Part shown: positions 1 through 7,611 of the stretch, one piece after another | Layout of the letters: each line of letters opens with the position of its first letter | Numbering within the stretch: position 1 is the first letter of the stretch | From: Anoxybacillus thermarum | GTDB taxonomy: Bacteria; Bacillota; Bacilli; Bacillales; Anoxybacillaceae | Direction: 5' to 3' | NCBI RefSeq assembly: GCF_000836725.1 | Contig: NZ_JXTH01000024.1 | Span: 1-37,018 of the forward strand | Length of the DNA: 37,018 bases | The notes under the pieces: model-generated | What the model was told of the DNA's origin: nothing | Database searches by the model: none | Seen by the model: the letters and a program-made list of their open reading frames with translations, nothing else | Position numbers and translations under genes: made by a program

Positions 1-245
1 GGGCCCATCCTGTAGCGACAGCTTGCGCCGCCTTTCAACGAAAGATCATGCGATCTTTCGTGTTATCCGGTATTAGCACCGATTTCTCGGTGTTATCCCC
101 GTCTACAGGGCAGGTTGCCCACGTGTTACTCACCCGTCCGCCGCTAACGATTCAAAAGCAAGCTTTTGAATCGTCCGCTCGACTTGCATGTATTAGGCAC
201 GCCGCCAGCGTTCGTCCTGAGCCAGGATCAAACTCTCCATAGAAA
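1..245 (-). rRNA. 16S ribosomal RNA, 5' end (partial)
   Basis: The complement carries the universal 16S start, AGAGTTTGATCCTGGCTCAG, next to 240, followed by the conserved GACGAACGCTGGCGG block and the variable V1 hairpin. The gene runs leftwards out of the window, so only about 245 nt of roughly 1550 are present. The exact mature 5' end is estimated. Small ORFs on either strand here are not coding. Confidence 0.97.
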
Positions 246-324
246 AGTTATCCTTAGCTTCTGTACGCTTTTCGCTTCGTTCAGTTTTCAAGGAACATCT
301 CGTCGCTTTTGAAGCGACTTTTTT
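246..324 (-). other. rRNA operon leader with boxA-like element and hairpin
   Basis: Between the promoters and 16S the complement shows a perfect short hairpin (GTCGCTT with AAGCGAC, 301-318). It is followed by TGTTCCTTGAAAAC (284-297), resembling the boxA antitermination/processing element found in Bacillus rRNA leaders and spacers. The role is inferred from position and resemblance. Confidence 0.55.
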
Positions 325-353
325 ATACTATCACATCATAAACTTGATGTCAA
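325..353 (-). promoter_or_regulatory. rRNA promoter P2 (proximal)
   Basis: On the complement: -35 TTGACA (348-353), 17-bp spacer, -10 TAGTAT (325-330). It lies about 80 nt before 16S and points towards it. Both hexamers and the spacing match sigma-A. Confidence 0.85.
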
Positions 354-400
354 CAACCTTTATTTTTAACCGCCGCCACATCTCAGCAGCGACGATTAAA

Positions 401-429
401 AATATATCATGAACATTTTTAAACGTCAA
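401..429 (-). promoter_or_regulatory. rRNA promoter P1 (distal)
   Basis: On the complement: -35 TTGACG (424-429), 17-bp spacer, -10 TATATT (401-406), about 76 bp upstream of P2. Tandem promoters are usual for Bacillus rRNA operons. It begins only about 10 bp from the end of ygxA. Confidence 0.75.
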
Positions 430-439
430 CACCTTTTCT

Positions 440-1312
440 TTATTTTTTTTCAATCATGTAGTGTCTATGAAACACCCCTTGCCCTTTCGTTGCAATTTTT
501 TCAATGGAAAGTATATGTTTTTCAACTAGAAATTCAAGCAAAATAGCTAAATCAACCCCGTATACCGCCAACTCTTGTTCATCGAGCAACTCCGCCATAG
601 ACCATGACGTTTTCTTTTTTTGAAGCACGTGTATCAAGTGACTTACCCCTTGTCTTAACTTCGAATGGATAAAAAAATCGCTTGCTAAAAATAGCAATTG
701 CAATCGTTTATCGAGCGGTTCTTCACTTCCAACTAACTCAGCATATAGCTTATGAATTTGTGGTTCAATGTGTTTCACCTGGTTCCATACGGTTACTTCG
801 GGATAAAAACCATTCTCGATAATAGACAGACGGGCTAAGTGATGAAGTGCATGTAATACGTGATTGTACGCATCAAGCCATTGATCTTTTTCAAAAAAAC
901 TTCGTCCCTCTATATAACGACGTACTAACTTAGCAAATTCTATTCCCATCTTTACTTTTCTTTCGTCCACCGGAAACTGCAATAGACGTTGCCGCCATTG
1001 TTCAATATATTCATTCCGATCAAATAAAACTTTCCCATTCAACAACCAATTCATCACTTTTCGATTTGAACCGAACAACACCCATTCTTTCACTTGACGT
1101 TCATCTACAATGTGCAATGATGCACTTTTTTCTTCGAACGCATAATGTTTAATGAAAACTGGTTCCTCCCCTTCCCGAACGATAACAAATAAAACGACAT
1201 CAAACAAATCCGTCTCCGGAGAGTAATCCGACCCTTTTTCAATCATTAAAATCCCGAGCGTTTGCGGATGACTAGCTCGCTCTTGGTAAATCGGACGCAA
1301 CACATCTTCCAT
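440..1312 (-). CDS. ygxA: YgxA-like nucleotidyltransferase-fold protein
   Basis: This 290-aa protein matches, from memory, B. subtilis YgxA (starting with LRPIYQERASHP), which sits at the same place beside an rRNA operon and ygzB/perR. The family is described as an N-terminal nucleotidyltransferase-like domain, a middle helical domain and a C-terminal winged-helix part. Here the first ~115 residues are mixed alpha/beta, the middle is helical, and the end (about 235-290) looks like a helix-turn-helix. No reaction is known. The ATG is preceded by GGAGGA at about 8 nt. It is transcribed towards the rRNA genes and ends just before promoter P1. Confidence 0.8.
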   Translation of the reverse strand: MEDVLRPIYQERASHPQTLGILMIEKGSDYSPETDLFDVVLFVIVREGEEPVFIKHYAFEEKSASLHIVDERQVKEWVLFGSNRKVMNWLLNGKVLFDRNEYIEQWRQRLLQFPVDERKVKMGIEFAKLVRRYIEGRSFFEKDQWLDAYNHVLHALHHLARLSIIENGFYPEVTVWNQVKHIEPQIHKLYAELVGSEEPLDKRLQLLFLASDFFIHSKLRQGVSHLIHVLQKKKTSWSMAELLDEQELAVYGVDLAILLEFLVEKHILSIEKIATKGQGVFHRHYMIEKK

Positions 1313-1423
1313 AAACCGATTCCTCCACTTTTCAACATTGTTTGACCGTATTCGACAATTTTAAAAAAACTCCTGCTTATTATTTAAAACTTATGATATA
1401 GTTATGCCTAGGAGGAGATATAT

Positions 1424-1786
1424 GTGGGTGTGAAATATTCAAGCAAGATCAACAAAATTCGTACGTTTGCGTTAAGTTTGATTTTTATCGGATTTTTCGT
1501 GATGTATGCAGGTATATTTTTCCGTACATCACCTATTGTTATGACATTATTTATGATTTTAGGTTTGTTGTTTATTATCGCAAGTACAGTCGTCTATTTT
1601 TGGATTGGGATGTTGTCAACAAAAACGGTACAAGTCGTTTGCCCTTCATGCAATAAAGTAACAAAAATGTTAGGGCGAGTCGATGTATGTATGTACTGCA
1701 ACGAGCCACTTACTCTTGATCCAGCACTTGAAGGAAAAGAGTTTGATGAAAAATATAATCGAAAAACAAGAAACAAAAAAAGCTGA
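1424..1786 (+). CDS. ygzB: YgzB family membrane protein (UPF0295)
   Basis: A 120-aa protein with two membrane segments (about residues 15-35 and 40-65) and a cytosolic tail carrying two CxxC pairs (CPSC at about 73-76 and CMYC at about 89-92), which suggests a small zinc ribbon. This is the pattern of the UPF0295/YgzB family, whose function is unknown. The start is GTG at 1424: the overlapping ATG two bases earlier meets a stop, and GGAGG lies 8 nt upstream. It is convergent with perR and shares its terminator. Confidence 0.85.
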   Translation: MGVKYSSKINKIRTFALSLIFIGFFVMYAGIFFRTSPIVMTLFMILGLLFIIASTVVYFWIGMLSTKTVQVVCPSCNKVTKMLGRVDVCMYCNEPLTLDPALEGKEFDEKYNRKTRNKKS

Positions 1787-1813
1787 TAGCCACGTCGCTA
1801 CCAGCTTTTTTTA
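1775..1813. terminator. Bidirectional terminator between ygzB and perR
   Basis: The arms AAAAAAGCTG and CAGCTTTTTT, plus an inner TAGC/GCTA pair, form a hairpin with A/T runs on both sides. The stop codons of both convergent genes lie inside it. Confidence 0.85.
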
Positions 1814-2248
1814 ATGATGCCCTTTTTGACAGTCTGGACACGTTCCATAAATCTCCATCCGATGATGACTAACTTTAAATCCTGTCACATGCGCCGCTAA
1901 ATCTTCGACTTCATCTAAACCCGGGTAATGAAAATCGACAATTTTCCCACACGTTTCGCAAATAACATGATAATGATGTGTCGTAACAAAATCAAAACGA
2001 CTTGACGCATCACCGTACGTTAGTTCTTTGACAAGACCGACCTCTTTAAACACACGCAAATTGTTATACACAGTTGCGACACTCATATTTGGGAATTTTC
2101 CTTCCAAAGCTTTATAAATTTCATCCGCTGTTGGATGGGACATGGACTGAATCAAATATTCGAGTATCGCATGACGTTGCGGTGTAATACGGACGCCGGT
2201 TTCTTTCAACGTGTGAAGCGCTTCTTTTAATTGATGTGCGTGCGTCAC
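1811..2248 (-). CDS. perR: PerR peroxide-responsive Fur-family repressor
   Basis: A metal-dependent repressor that senses H2O2 by oxidation of its Fe-binding histidines and controls peroxide-defence and iron genes. From the GTG at 2248 the protein is 145 aa, the length of B. subtilis PerR. Regulatory-metal ligands H38, D86, H92, H94 and D105 are present, as are both structural zinc CxxC pairs (C97/C100 and C137/C140). The DNA-binding helix contains [11 protein letters not shown]. An ATG at 2254 and another at 2269 are in frame, but GAGG sits only 3 nt from the former, while it is about 9 nt from the GTG, so GTG is preferred. The gene has its own promoter overlaid by PerR-type operators, implying autoregulation. 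Confidence 0.95.
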   Translation of the reverse strand: MTHAHQLKEALHTLKETGVRITPQRHAILEYLIQSMSHPTADEIYKALEGKFPNMSVATVYNNLRVFKEVGLVKELTYGDASSRFDFVTTHHYHVICETCGKIVDFHYPGLDEVEDLAAHVTGFKVSHHRMEIYGTCPDCQKGHH

Positions 2249-2269
2249 CGTCATGCACCTCACTTTCAT

Positions 2270-2307
2270 TTATAAAAATTATAATTATTACTTTATAATT
2301 TTTATAA
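2270..2307. promoter_or_regulatory. Cluster of PerR boxes
   Basis: Three close matches to the 7-1-7 PerR consensus TTATAATNATTATAA lie here: TTATAAAAATTATAA (2270-2284, one mismatch), TTATAATTATTACTT (2279-2293, perfect left half) and TTATAATTTTTATAA (2293-2307, one mismatch). They occupy the perR start region just downstream of its -10. Confidence 0.75.
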
Positions 2308-2309
2308 AT

Positions 2310-2339
2310 AGTGTACAAAAAAATGAAACTGTTTGTCAA
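2310..2339 (-). promoter_or_regulatory. perR promoter
   Basis: On the complement: -35 TTGACA (2334-2339), 18-bp spacer, -10 TACACT (2310-2315). Transcription would start near 2303, inside the PerR-box cluster. Confidence 0.7.
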
Positions 2340-2355
2340 TTGTATTTTTAGGTAA

Positions 2356-2383
2356 GAAAAAAGGCGACTCTTGAAGAATCGCC
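2356..2383 (-). terminator. Terminator after bcp
   Basis: On the complement: GGCGATTCTTCAAGAGTCGCC followed by TTTTTT gives a hairpin with one T/G pair and a U-tract, 55 nt beyond the bcp stop. It also stands between bcp and perR. Confidence 0.8.
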
Positions 2384-2436
2384 GCATACATATTTGAGGA
2401 GGTGTGTGCTCTACTATATCGTACGCAACGATCCTT

Positions 2437-2898
2437 TTATTTGTTTGAGCCAACCGCCTCTTTTAAAACGTTCAACACTTCTTCCACATGCCCATTTACT
2501 TTTACTTTTCTCCACTCTTTCACGATTTGACCGTTTGGATCGATTAAAAACGTCGAACGCTCAATCCCCATATACTCTTTCCCGAAATTTTTCTTTAACT
2601 TCCATACGTCATACGCCTTCGCTGCGTCTTGTTTTTCATCAGCAAGCAGTAAAAACGGCAAGCGATGTTTTTCAATAAATTTTTTATGCCGAACAATTGA
2701 ATCAGGGCTAATACCGATTACAACCGCTCCGAGTTCCTCAAATACTTCATGATGATCGCGAAAATCACAAGCCTCTGTCGTACATCCTGGCGTCATATCT
2801 TTTGGGTAAAAATATAATACGACATACTTCCCACGAAATTGCGACAATGTGACGTGTTCCCCATTGCTCGCTGGCAATGTAAAGTCAGGCGCTTCCAT
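2437..2898 (-). CDS. bcp: Peroxiredoxin, Bcp type (YgaF)
   Basis: A thiol peroxidase of the AhpC/TSA superfamily (PrxQ/Bcp class) that reduces H2O2 and organic hydroperoxides in the cytosol. From the ATG at 2898 it is 153 aa. The active-site motif MTPGCTTEAC gives peroxidatic C39 and resolving C44, the i+5 spacing typical of Bcp; KNFGKEYMGIERSTFLID is the conserved C-terminal block. The longer reading from 2925 has no ribosome site, whereas AGGAGG lies about 6 nt before 2898. It follows the K+ channel gene by 10 nt and precedes perR, matching B. subtilis ygaF next to perR. No PerR box was seen directly in front of it. Confidence 0.93.
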   Translation of the reverse strand: MEAPDFTLPASNGEHVTLSQFRGKYVVLYFYPKDMTPGCTTEACDFRDHHEVFEELGAVVIGISPDSIVRHKKFIEKHRLPFLLLADEKQDAAKAYDVWKLKKNFGKEYMGIERSTFLIDPNGQIVKEWRKVKVNGHVEEVLNVLKEAVGSNK

Positions 2899-2908
2899 AT
2901 TTCCCCTC

Positions 2909-3307
2909 CTATCCTCTTTCTGCATCCATTACTGTTCGAACAACAAAAGCGGCAGGTAGCGCATAGCCGAGCAACGCTTCGACCATCGCAATCCACCGAC
3001 CGATTCCAATCGGCACAATATCCCCATAACCGACCGAAAGCAATGTAACCGCACTAAAATATAGGCTTGTTTCGACATATTGCAAAAAGTTAGAGGCCTC
3101 TATATTCTTCCCATTTTCCATCATAACAACATGTCCATTTATATGCAAAATCGTATATACAAGCGCAAAGCCAATCATCGTCGTTGAATATACAAATAAA
3201 ATGGCAATAAAGTTTTTTATCGAAATGCCAGAACGCTTCGTCTGCCAAAATGAGAAAAAGCTCATACATATGATAAAAACAATAACCCCAATCCATACAT
3301 ACGTCAC
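2909..3307 (-). CDS. Small potassium channel (Ion_trans_2 type)
   Basis: A 132-aa membrane protein with a K+-selectivity filter SVGYGD at residues 91-96, a pore helix before it (ETSLYFSAVTLL) and hydrophobic segments at about 3-20, 33-55 and 107-126. This is the two-helix-plus-pore channel module with an added N-terminal helix and no RCK or ligand domain. The start is GTG at 3307, with AAAGGAGGGG about 8 nt upstream; the ATG at 3328 overlaps that ribosome site. It probably forms an operon with bcp (10-nt gap). Gating and physiological role cannot be told from sequence. Confidence 0.8.
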   Translation of the reverse strand: MTYVWIGVIVFIICMSFFSFWQTKRSGISIKNFIAILFVYSTTMIGFALVYTILHINGHVVMMENGKNIEASNFLQYVETSLYFSAVTLLSVGYGDIVPIGIGRWIAMVEALLGYALPAAFVVRTVMDAERG

Positions 3308-3349
3308 AACATCCCCTCCTTTCCTCATATATACGAGAGGATGTTTAAA

Positions 3350-4135
3350 TTAATTCCCAGCACCGCGATAACGTTTGACGCCTGCATTCCATAACAGTAC
3401 CGACAATGTAAAACAAACAATTCCCATCACCGGCGTCAAAAACGAGTACGTATACCATTCCGTTTTACGCAAAAAATACGCTGACGGATATACACCAACA
3501 AACGCAAACGGCAAAATCCATGTTAAAACGTAGCGAATAACGCGATTGTAAATATCGACAGGGTATCTTCCGTAGTTTCCTATATTATACATCATCGGCA
3601 TAATCGAACTACGCGCATCAGACCAAAAACTAATGCTTGCTAATGAAATAAAAATGCCCGCGTAAACGAACGTCCCTCCTAAAACGAACAACACAAATAA
3701 AATGACATCATACCAATGAAACGATAAATGTAATCTTGATGCGGCATAGCCCATAACAATTAAACCAGTAATTCCTCCAAGGAGCGACTCTAACTCCATT
3801 CGTTCAAGCACAATTTGGAACAAACTATGCACAGGACGGGTTAATACACGATCCATTTCCCCACGCACAATATATCTTTCGTTAAAATCCCAAATATTAA
3901 AAAACGCAGCAAACAAAGCAAAAGGAACTAAAAAGAAGCCGTAGATGAAAATAATTTCATCGCGCGTCCATCCGTTTAATAATTGCGTATGCCCAAATAC
4001 AACAAGGATAAAAATTAAATTCACACCTTGAAACATTAAATCAGACAAAAACTCAACGAGCAAATCGGTACGATATTGCAGCTTTGTTTTTACATATTGA
4101 CTCATATATTGAAAAAAAATCGATATGTAAAACAT
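3350..4135 (-). CDS. ABC-2 type transporter permease (second subunit)
   Basis: A 261-aa integral membrane protein with about six hydrophobic segments, of the ABC-2 family related to YtrC/DrrB-like and DUF990-type exporter permeases. The motif NERYIVRGEMDRVLTRP is typical of this family. It lies 4 nt after its sister permease, and both follow the ATPase gene, so they likely form one exporter. The ATG at 4135 has AAGGGGGGTGA about 5 nt upstream; an upstream in-frame ATG at 4201 lies inside the preceding gene and has no such site. Substrate unknown. Confidence 0.8.
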   Translation of the reverse strand: MFYISIFFQYMSQYVKTKLQYRTDLLVEFLSDLMFQGVNLIFILVVFGHTQLLNGWTRDEIIFIYGFFLVPFALFAAFFNIWDFNERYIVRGEMDRVLTRPVHSLFQIVLERMELESLLGGITGLIVMGYAASRLHLSFHWYDVILFVLFVLGGTFVYAGIFISLASISFWSDARSSIMPMMYNIGNYGRYPVDIYNRVIRYVLTWILPFAFVGVYPSAYFLRKTEWYTYSFLTPVMGIVCFTLSVLLWNAGVKRYRGAGN

Positions 4136-4139
4136 ATGT

Positions 4140-4931
4140 TCACCCCCCTTGAATGATGAGTTTTCGTTTGGCTGCTTTCCATAATACGTAAATCGGCACA
4201 ATTAATACGACGCACCAAACCGCTTGAAACATCATTCCTTTCATCACAGCATCCCCTGTAAAGCTTTCCGTAAAAATCATACTTGGAATGTAACTAATCG
4301 CTTGAAACGGCAAATAGTGCATCACATGTTGTGCCCACTCGGGATAAAAACTAATTGGCAAAATAAGCCCTGAAAATAAATCAATAACAAATCGTTTGGC
4401 GCGAAGCAACCCTTCTCCATTTAACGTAAAAAACGTGACCATCCCAGCTATCAAGTTGAGCTGAGAGTTAATAATAAAACTAAACATTGTCGACAAAGCA
4501 AAATATCCCCATGTATGAACATTTGCTGTAAATTGAAGCGAAAAAACGAATGTGACGATAATCATTCCCGGAAGCGAGAAGAAAAGTAATCTGAAAATCC
4601 CTTCCCCAAGCCCTTGCATCGTTTTCATAACTAAGTAGTTGTACGGACGAATAAGTTCAATCGCCACTTTTCCTTCGCGAATTTCCATCGCAATTTCACG
4701 ATCAATGTTATTAAAATAAAATGCTCTTGCCATCCAAGCGATCGCGACATACGTTGTCATTTGTTCAACTGTCATTCCTTGAATAGACGGTTGCCCTCCA
4801 TAAATGGCGGACCATAAAAAATAATACGCGCCAATATTAATACTATAAATAAAAATACCGCTATAATAATTCGTGCGATAAGCTAACATCATTAAAAAAC
4901 GCATACGAATCATTTCAATGTATTTACCCAT
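4140..4931 (-). CDS. ABC-2 type transporter permease (first subunit)
   Basis: A 263-aa membrane protein with six predicted hydrophobic spans, paired with the next gene as a heterodimeric ABC-2 permease. The motif REGKVAIELIRPYNYL near residues 85-100 parallels RGEMDRVLTRPVHSL of its partner, suggesting that the two are paralogues. The start is the ATG at 4931, overlapping the end of the ATPase gene by 8 nt (translational coupling). The longer reading to 4949 lacks a ribosome site. Substrate not predictable; some family members export drugs. Confidence 0.8.
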   Translation of the reverse strand: MGKYIEMIRMRFLMMLAYRTNYYSGIFIYSINIGAYYFLWSAIYGGQPSIQGMTVEQMTTYVAIAWMARAFYFNNIDREIAMEIREGKVAIELIRPYNYLVMKTMQGLGEGIFRLLFFSLPGMIIVTFVFSLQFTANVHTWGYFALSTMFSFIINSQLNLIAGMVTFFTLNGEGLLRAKRFVIDLFSGLILPISFYPEWAQHVMHYLPFQAISYIPSMIFTESFTGDAVMKGMMFQAVWCVVLIVPIYVLWKAAKRKLIIQGG

Positions 4932-5919
4932 GATGAATCCCTTCTTCATAAATGTTGCGAATAATTTCTTCCGTCGATACTTCGCGAATATGAATATCTT
5001 TTAGTTCATAGGAAGAAACGACTTTTCCAATGACATGTGCCATATCCGTTGCACGAACATGCGCAATCCAACTATATCGATCTTCCCCTTGTTCCCACGT
5101 CGCATCAACAAGTAGCATAAGCTCTTCTTTTGAGACGATATCGCGAAATTGAAAATGAATTTGCTTTCCTTCTCCCCAATTTTGCTTTAAACGTTGCAAT
5201 GATCCGTCGTAAATGATTTTTCCTTCGTCAAGCATAATGACGCGTTCACAAAGTGCTTCAATATCTGTCATATCGTGCGTCGTTAATAAAATCGTCGTGT
5301 TGTATTTTTCATTGATTTCTTTTAAAAATTGACGAATTTTTAACTTTACAAGCACATCTAAACCGATCGTCGGCTCATCTAAAAATAAAAGTGGCGGGTT
5401 ATGAATGAGCGCAGCTGCTAACTCACAGCGCATTCGCTGACCTAGCGATAACTTGCGCACAGGCTTATCAAGCAACGGACCAATATCTAACGTTTCAATC
5501 ACGTGATCCATATGCTCGTTATAATCTTGATCAGAGACACGATATACTTTTTTCAACAATCGAAACGACTCTTGCACGGCGATATCCCACCATAATTGTG
5601 ATCGTTGCCCAAACACAACGCCGATCGTCTGCACGAAACGTTCCCGCTCTTTATGCGGATTCATTCCATTTACAACGACTCGTCCAGATGTCGGCGTTAA
5701 AATTCCTGTTAACATTTTTATTGTCGTGGATTTACCTGCACCATTTTCTCCAATGTAGCCAACCATTTCCCCTTGTTTAACAGTAAACGAAATATCGTCC
5801 ACAGCTCGAATTATTTTATAGTTTCTCGTAAACAAATCACGAAACGCACCAGCTAAACCGGAGCGGCTAGAGTATGACTTAAATTCCTTGCGTAGTTTTT
5901 CTACTTCAATGGCATACAT
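4924..5919 (-). CDS. ABC transporter ATP-binding protein (DrrA-like)
   Basis: A 331-aa ATPase driving the two ABC-2 permeases encoded directly after it. Visible motifs: Walker A GENGAGKST (57-65), signature LSLGQ (157-161), Walker B LLFLDEP (177-183) and the H-loop TTHD. A C-terminal extension of ~95 residues beyond the nucleotide-binding domain is typical of DrrA/NatA-like exporters. The chosen ATG at 5919 has GAGGTGAGGA upstream; the GTG at 5928 lies inside that site. It is divergent from gsaB. What is exported is unknown. Confidence 0.88.
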   Translation of the reverse strand: MYAIEVEKLRKEFKSYSSRSGLAGAFRDLFTRNYKIIRAVDDISFTVKQGEMVGYIGENGAGKSTTIKMLTGILTPTSGRVVVNGMNPHKERERFVQTIGVVFGQRSQLWWDIAVQESFRLLKKVYRVSDQDYNEHMDHVIETLDIGPLLDKPVRKLSLGQRMRCELAAALIHNPPLLFLDEPTIGLDVLVKLKIRQFLKEINEKYNTTILLTTHDMTDIEALCERVIMLDEGKIIYDGSLQRLKQNWGEGKQIHFQFRDIVSKEELMLLVDATWEQGEDRYSWIAHVRATDMAHVIGKVVSSYELKDIHIREVSTEEIIRNIYEEGIHHG

Positions 5920-6052
5920 GTTCCTCACCTCTCATGAAATCACTATTTAATAGTGTAACGAAAATGTTTAAACTCAACAAATGGTGTGCTCAAATAAATG
6001 TGATAAAATAAACACCGTGAAACAATTTTTACATAAAAGGAGGAGGCTTCGC

Positions 6053-7348
6053 GTGAATTTTACGAAGTCTGAACAATTATATCAAGAAGCGCTTGAACAT
6101 ATCGTCGGCGGTGTCAACAGCCCTTCCCGTTCATATAAAGCTGTTGGAGGCGGTGCACCCGTCGTGATGGAAAGAGCGCAAGGGGCATACTTTTGGGATG
6201 TAGACGGCAATAAATATATTGATTATTTAGCAGCGTACGGCCCTATTATTATTGGACATGCTCATCCACACATTACAAAAGCCATTCAACATGCGGCTGA
6301 AAACGGTGTTTTATACGGGACGCCAACACCGTATGAAATTACGTTCGCGAAAATGTTAAAAGAAGCGATCCCTTCCCTAGAAAAAGTACGTTTCGTCAAT
6401 TCAGGAACAGAAGCTGTCATGACAACAATTCGTGTCGCACGCGCTTACACAGGTCGCGATAAAATTGTAAAATTCGCGGGTTGCTATCACGGGCATTCCG
6501 ATCTCGTTCTTGTTGCGGCTGGTTCTGGCCCATCTACATTAGGTACACCTGACTCAGCAGGCGTACCTAAAAGCATCGCTCAAGAAGTCATTACTGTTCC
6601 TTTTAATGACGTAGATGCTTTTAAACAAGCGATGGATCGTTGGGGAAGCGAAGTAGCTGCCGTTCTCGTTGAACCAATTGTCGGTAACTTCGGGATCGTC
6701 GAACCGAAACCAGGCTTTTTACAAGCGATAAACGACATCGCTCACGCGGCGGGCGCACTTGTCATTTATGATGAAGTTATCACCGCTTTCCGTTTTATGT
6801 ATGGCGGTGCTCAAAACTTGCTTGGGATCGAACCAGACTTAACGGCACTTGGAAAAATTATCGGTGGTGGTTTACCAATCGGCGCATACGGCGGTAGAAA
6901 AGACATTATGGAACAAGTGGCTCCACTCGGCCCTGCTTACCAAGCAGGAACGATGGCGGGAAATCCCGCTTCCATTTTAGCGGGTATTGCTTGTTTAGAA
7001 GTATTACAACAAGAAGGCGTGTACGAACATCTCGATCACCTCGGTGCGATGTTAGAGGCTGGCATTTTAACACATGCGAAAACATACGATATTCCTATTA
7101 CGATTAACCGCCTAAAAGGAGCGCTCACTGTATACTTCACGACAGAAAAAGTAGAAAACTATGAACAAGCGGAACGGACAGATGGAGAGATGTTCGCAAA
7201 ATTTTTCAAACTTATGCTTCATCAAGGCATTAATCTCGCCCCTTCGAAATATGAAGCATGGTTTATTACATTATCCCATACAGAAGAAGATATTGAATAT
7301 ACAATCGAAGCGGTAGGACACGCATTTAAATCCTTAAAAAATGAATAA
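6053..7348 (+). CDS. gsaB: Glutamate-1-semialdehyde 2,1-aminomutase (second copy type)
   Basis: A PLP enzyme that converts glutamate-1-semialdehyde to 5-aminolevulinate, the C5-route precursor of haem and other tetrapyrroles. It is 431 aa from a GTG at 6053, preceded by AGGAGGAGG at 6 nt; the ATG at 5981 has no such site and would add 24 residues. The PLP lysine is K268 in [10 protein letters not shown], and the PLP-pocket motif [10 protein letters not shown] is at 239-248. Bacillus genomes carry hemL in the hem operon and this second gene, gsaB, beside ygaE/ygaF, matching this position. It has its own terminator and is not linked to other haem genes here. Confidence 0.93.
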   Translation: MNFTKSEQLYQEALEHIVGGVNSPSRSYKAVGGGAPVVMERAQGAYFWDVDGNKYIDYLAAYGPIIIGHAHPHITKAIQHAAENGVLYGTPTPYEITFAKMLKEAIPSLEKVRFVNSGTEAVMTTIRVARAYTGRDKIVKFAGCYHGHSDLVLVAAGSGPSTLGTPDSAGVPKSIAQEVITVPFNDVDAFKQAMDRWGSEVAAVLVEPIVGNFGIVEPKPGFLQAINDIAHAAGALVIYDEVITAFRFMYGGAQNLLGIEPDLTALGKIIGGGLPIGAYGGRKDIMEQVAPLGPAYQAGTMAGNPASILAGIACLEVLQQEGVYEHLDHLGAMLEAGILTHAKTYDIPITINRLKGALTVYFTTEKVENYEQAERTDGEMFAKFFKLMLHQGINLAPSKYEAWFITLSHTEEDIEYTIEAVGHAFKSLKNE

Positions 7349-7360
7349 ATATACAATCAT

Positions 7361-7395
7361 AACGAGGCAGGAAATCCATTCCTACCTCGTTTTTT
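7361..7395 (+). terminator. Terminator after gsaB
   Basis: AACGAGG-C-AGGAA pairs with TTCCT-A-CCTCGTT, followed by TTTTTT, 12 nt after the gsaB stop. Confidence 0.88.
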
Positions 7396-7409
7396 ATGCT
7401 CAAAAACAA

Positions 7410-7423
7410 TGTAAACGCTTACA
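7410..7423. promoter_or_regulatory. Catabolite-responsive element (cre) upstream of the glutamate synthase gene
   Basis: TGTAAACGCTTACA fits the CcpA consensus TGWAANCGNTNWCA at every position and is nearly palindromic. It lies about 70 bp upstream of the -35 of the glutamate synthase promoter. Whether CcpA acts here cannot be told from sequence. Confidence 0.6.
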
Positions 7424-7493
7424 TTATTCGTGAACGTTTTGTTACATGAACTGAATATTATATCCAAAAATATGAATAAATAATTGATTTTCT

Positions 7494-7522
7494 TTGGCAA
7501 ACGTGCTAATATAGACTATAAA
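7494..7522 (+). promoter_or_regulatory. Glutamate synthase promoter
   Basis: -35 TTGGCA (7494-7499), 17-bp spacer, -10 TATAAA (7517-7522). The predicted leader is about 82 nt and contains a strong AGGAGGTGG far upstream of the start codon. No GltC or TnrA box was recognised. Confidence 0.65.
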
Positions 7523-7611
7523 ATTCAGAAAATTTTATTTCTTAAAAAAGTTTTGTGTAGGAGGTGGCGAAGGCGAGAAGCGAGCAATAAGCCGCTTACA
7601 AGCCGCATGCT

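Noticed and set aside
48-242. A 64-codon ORF on the + strand
   Set aside because: It lies antisense within the conserved 16S rRNA sequence and has no ribosome site.
5940-6050. A promoter or T-box-like leader before gsaB
   Set aside because: GATAAAAT resembles a -10, but no adequate -35 and no leader structure could be supported.
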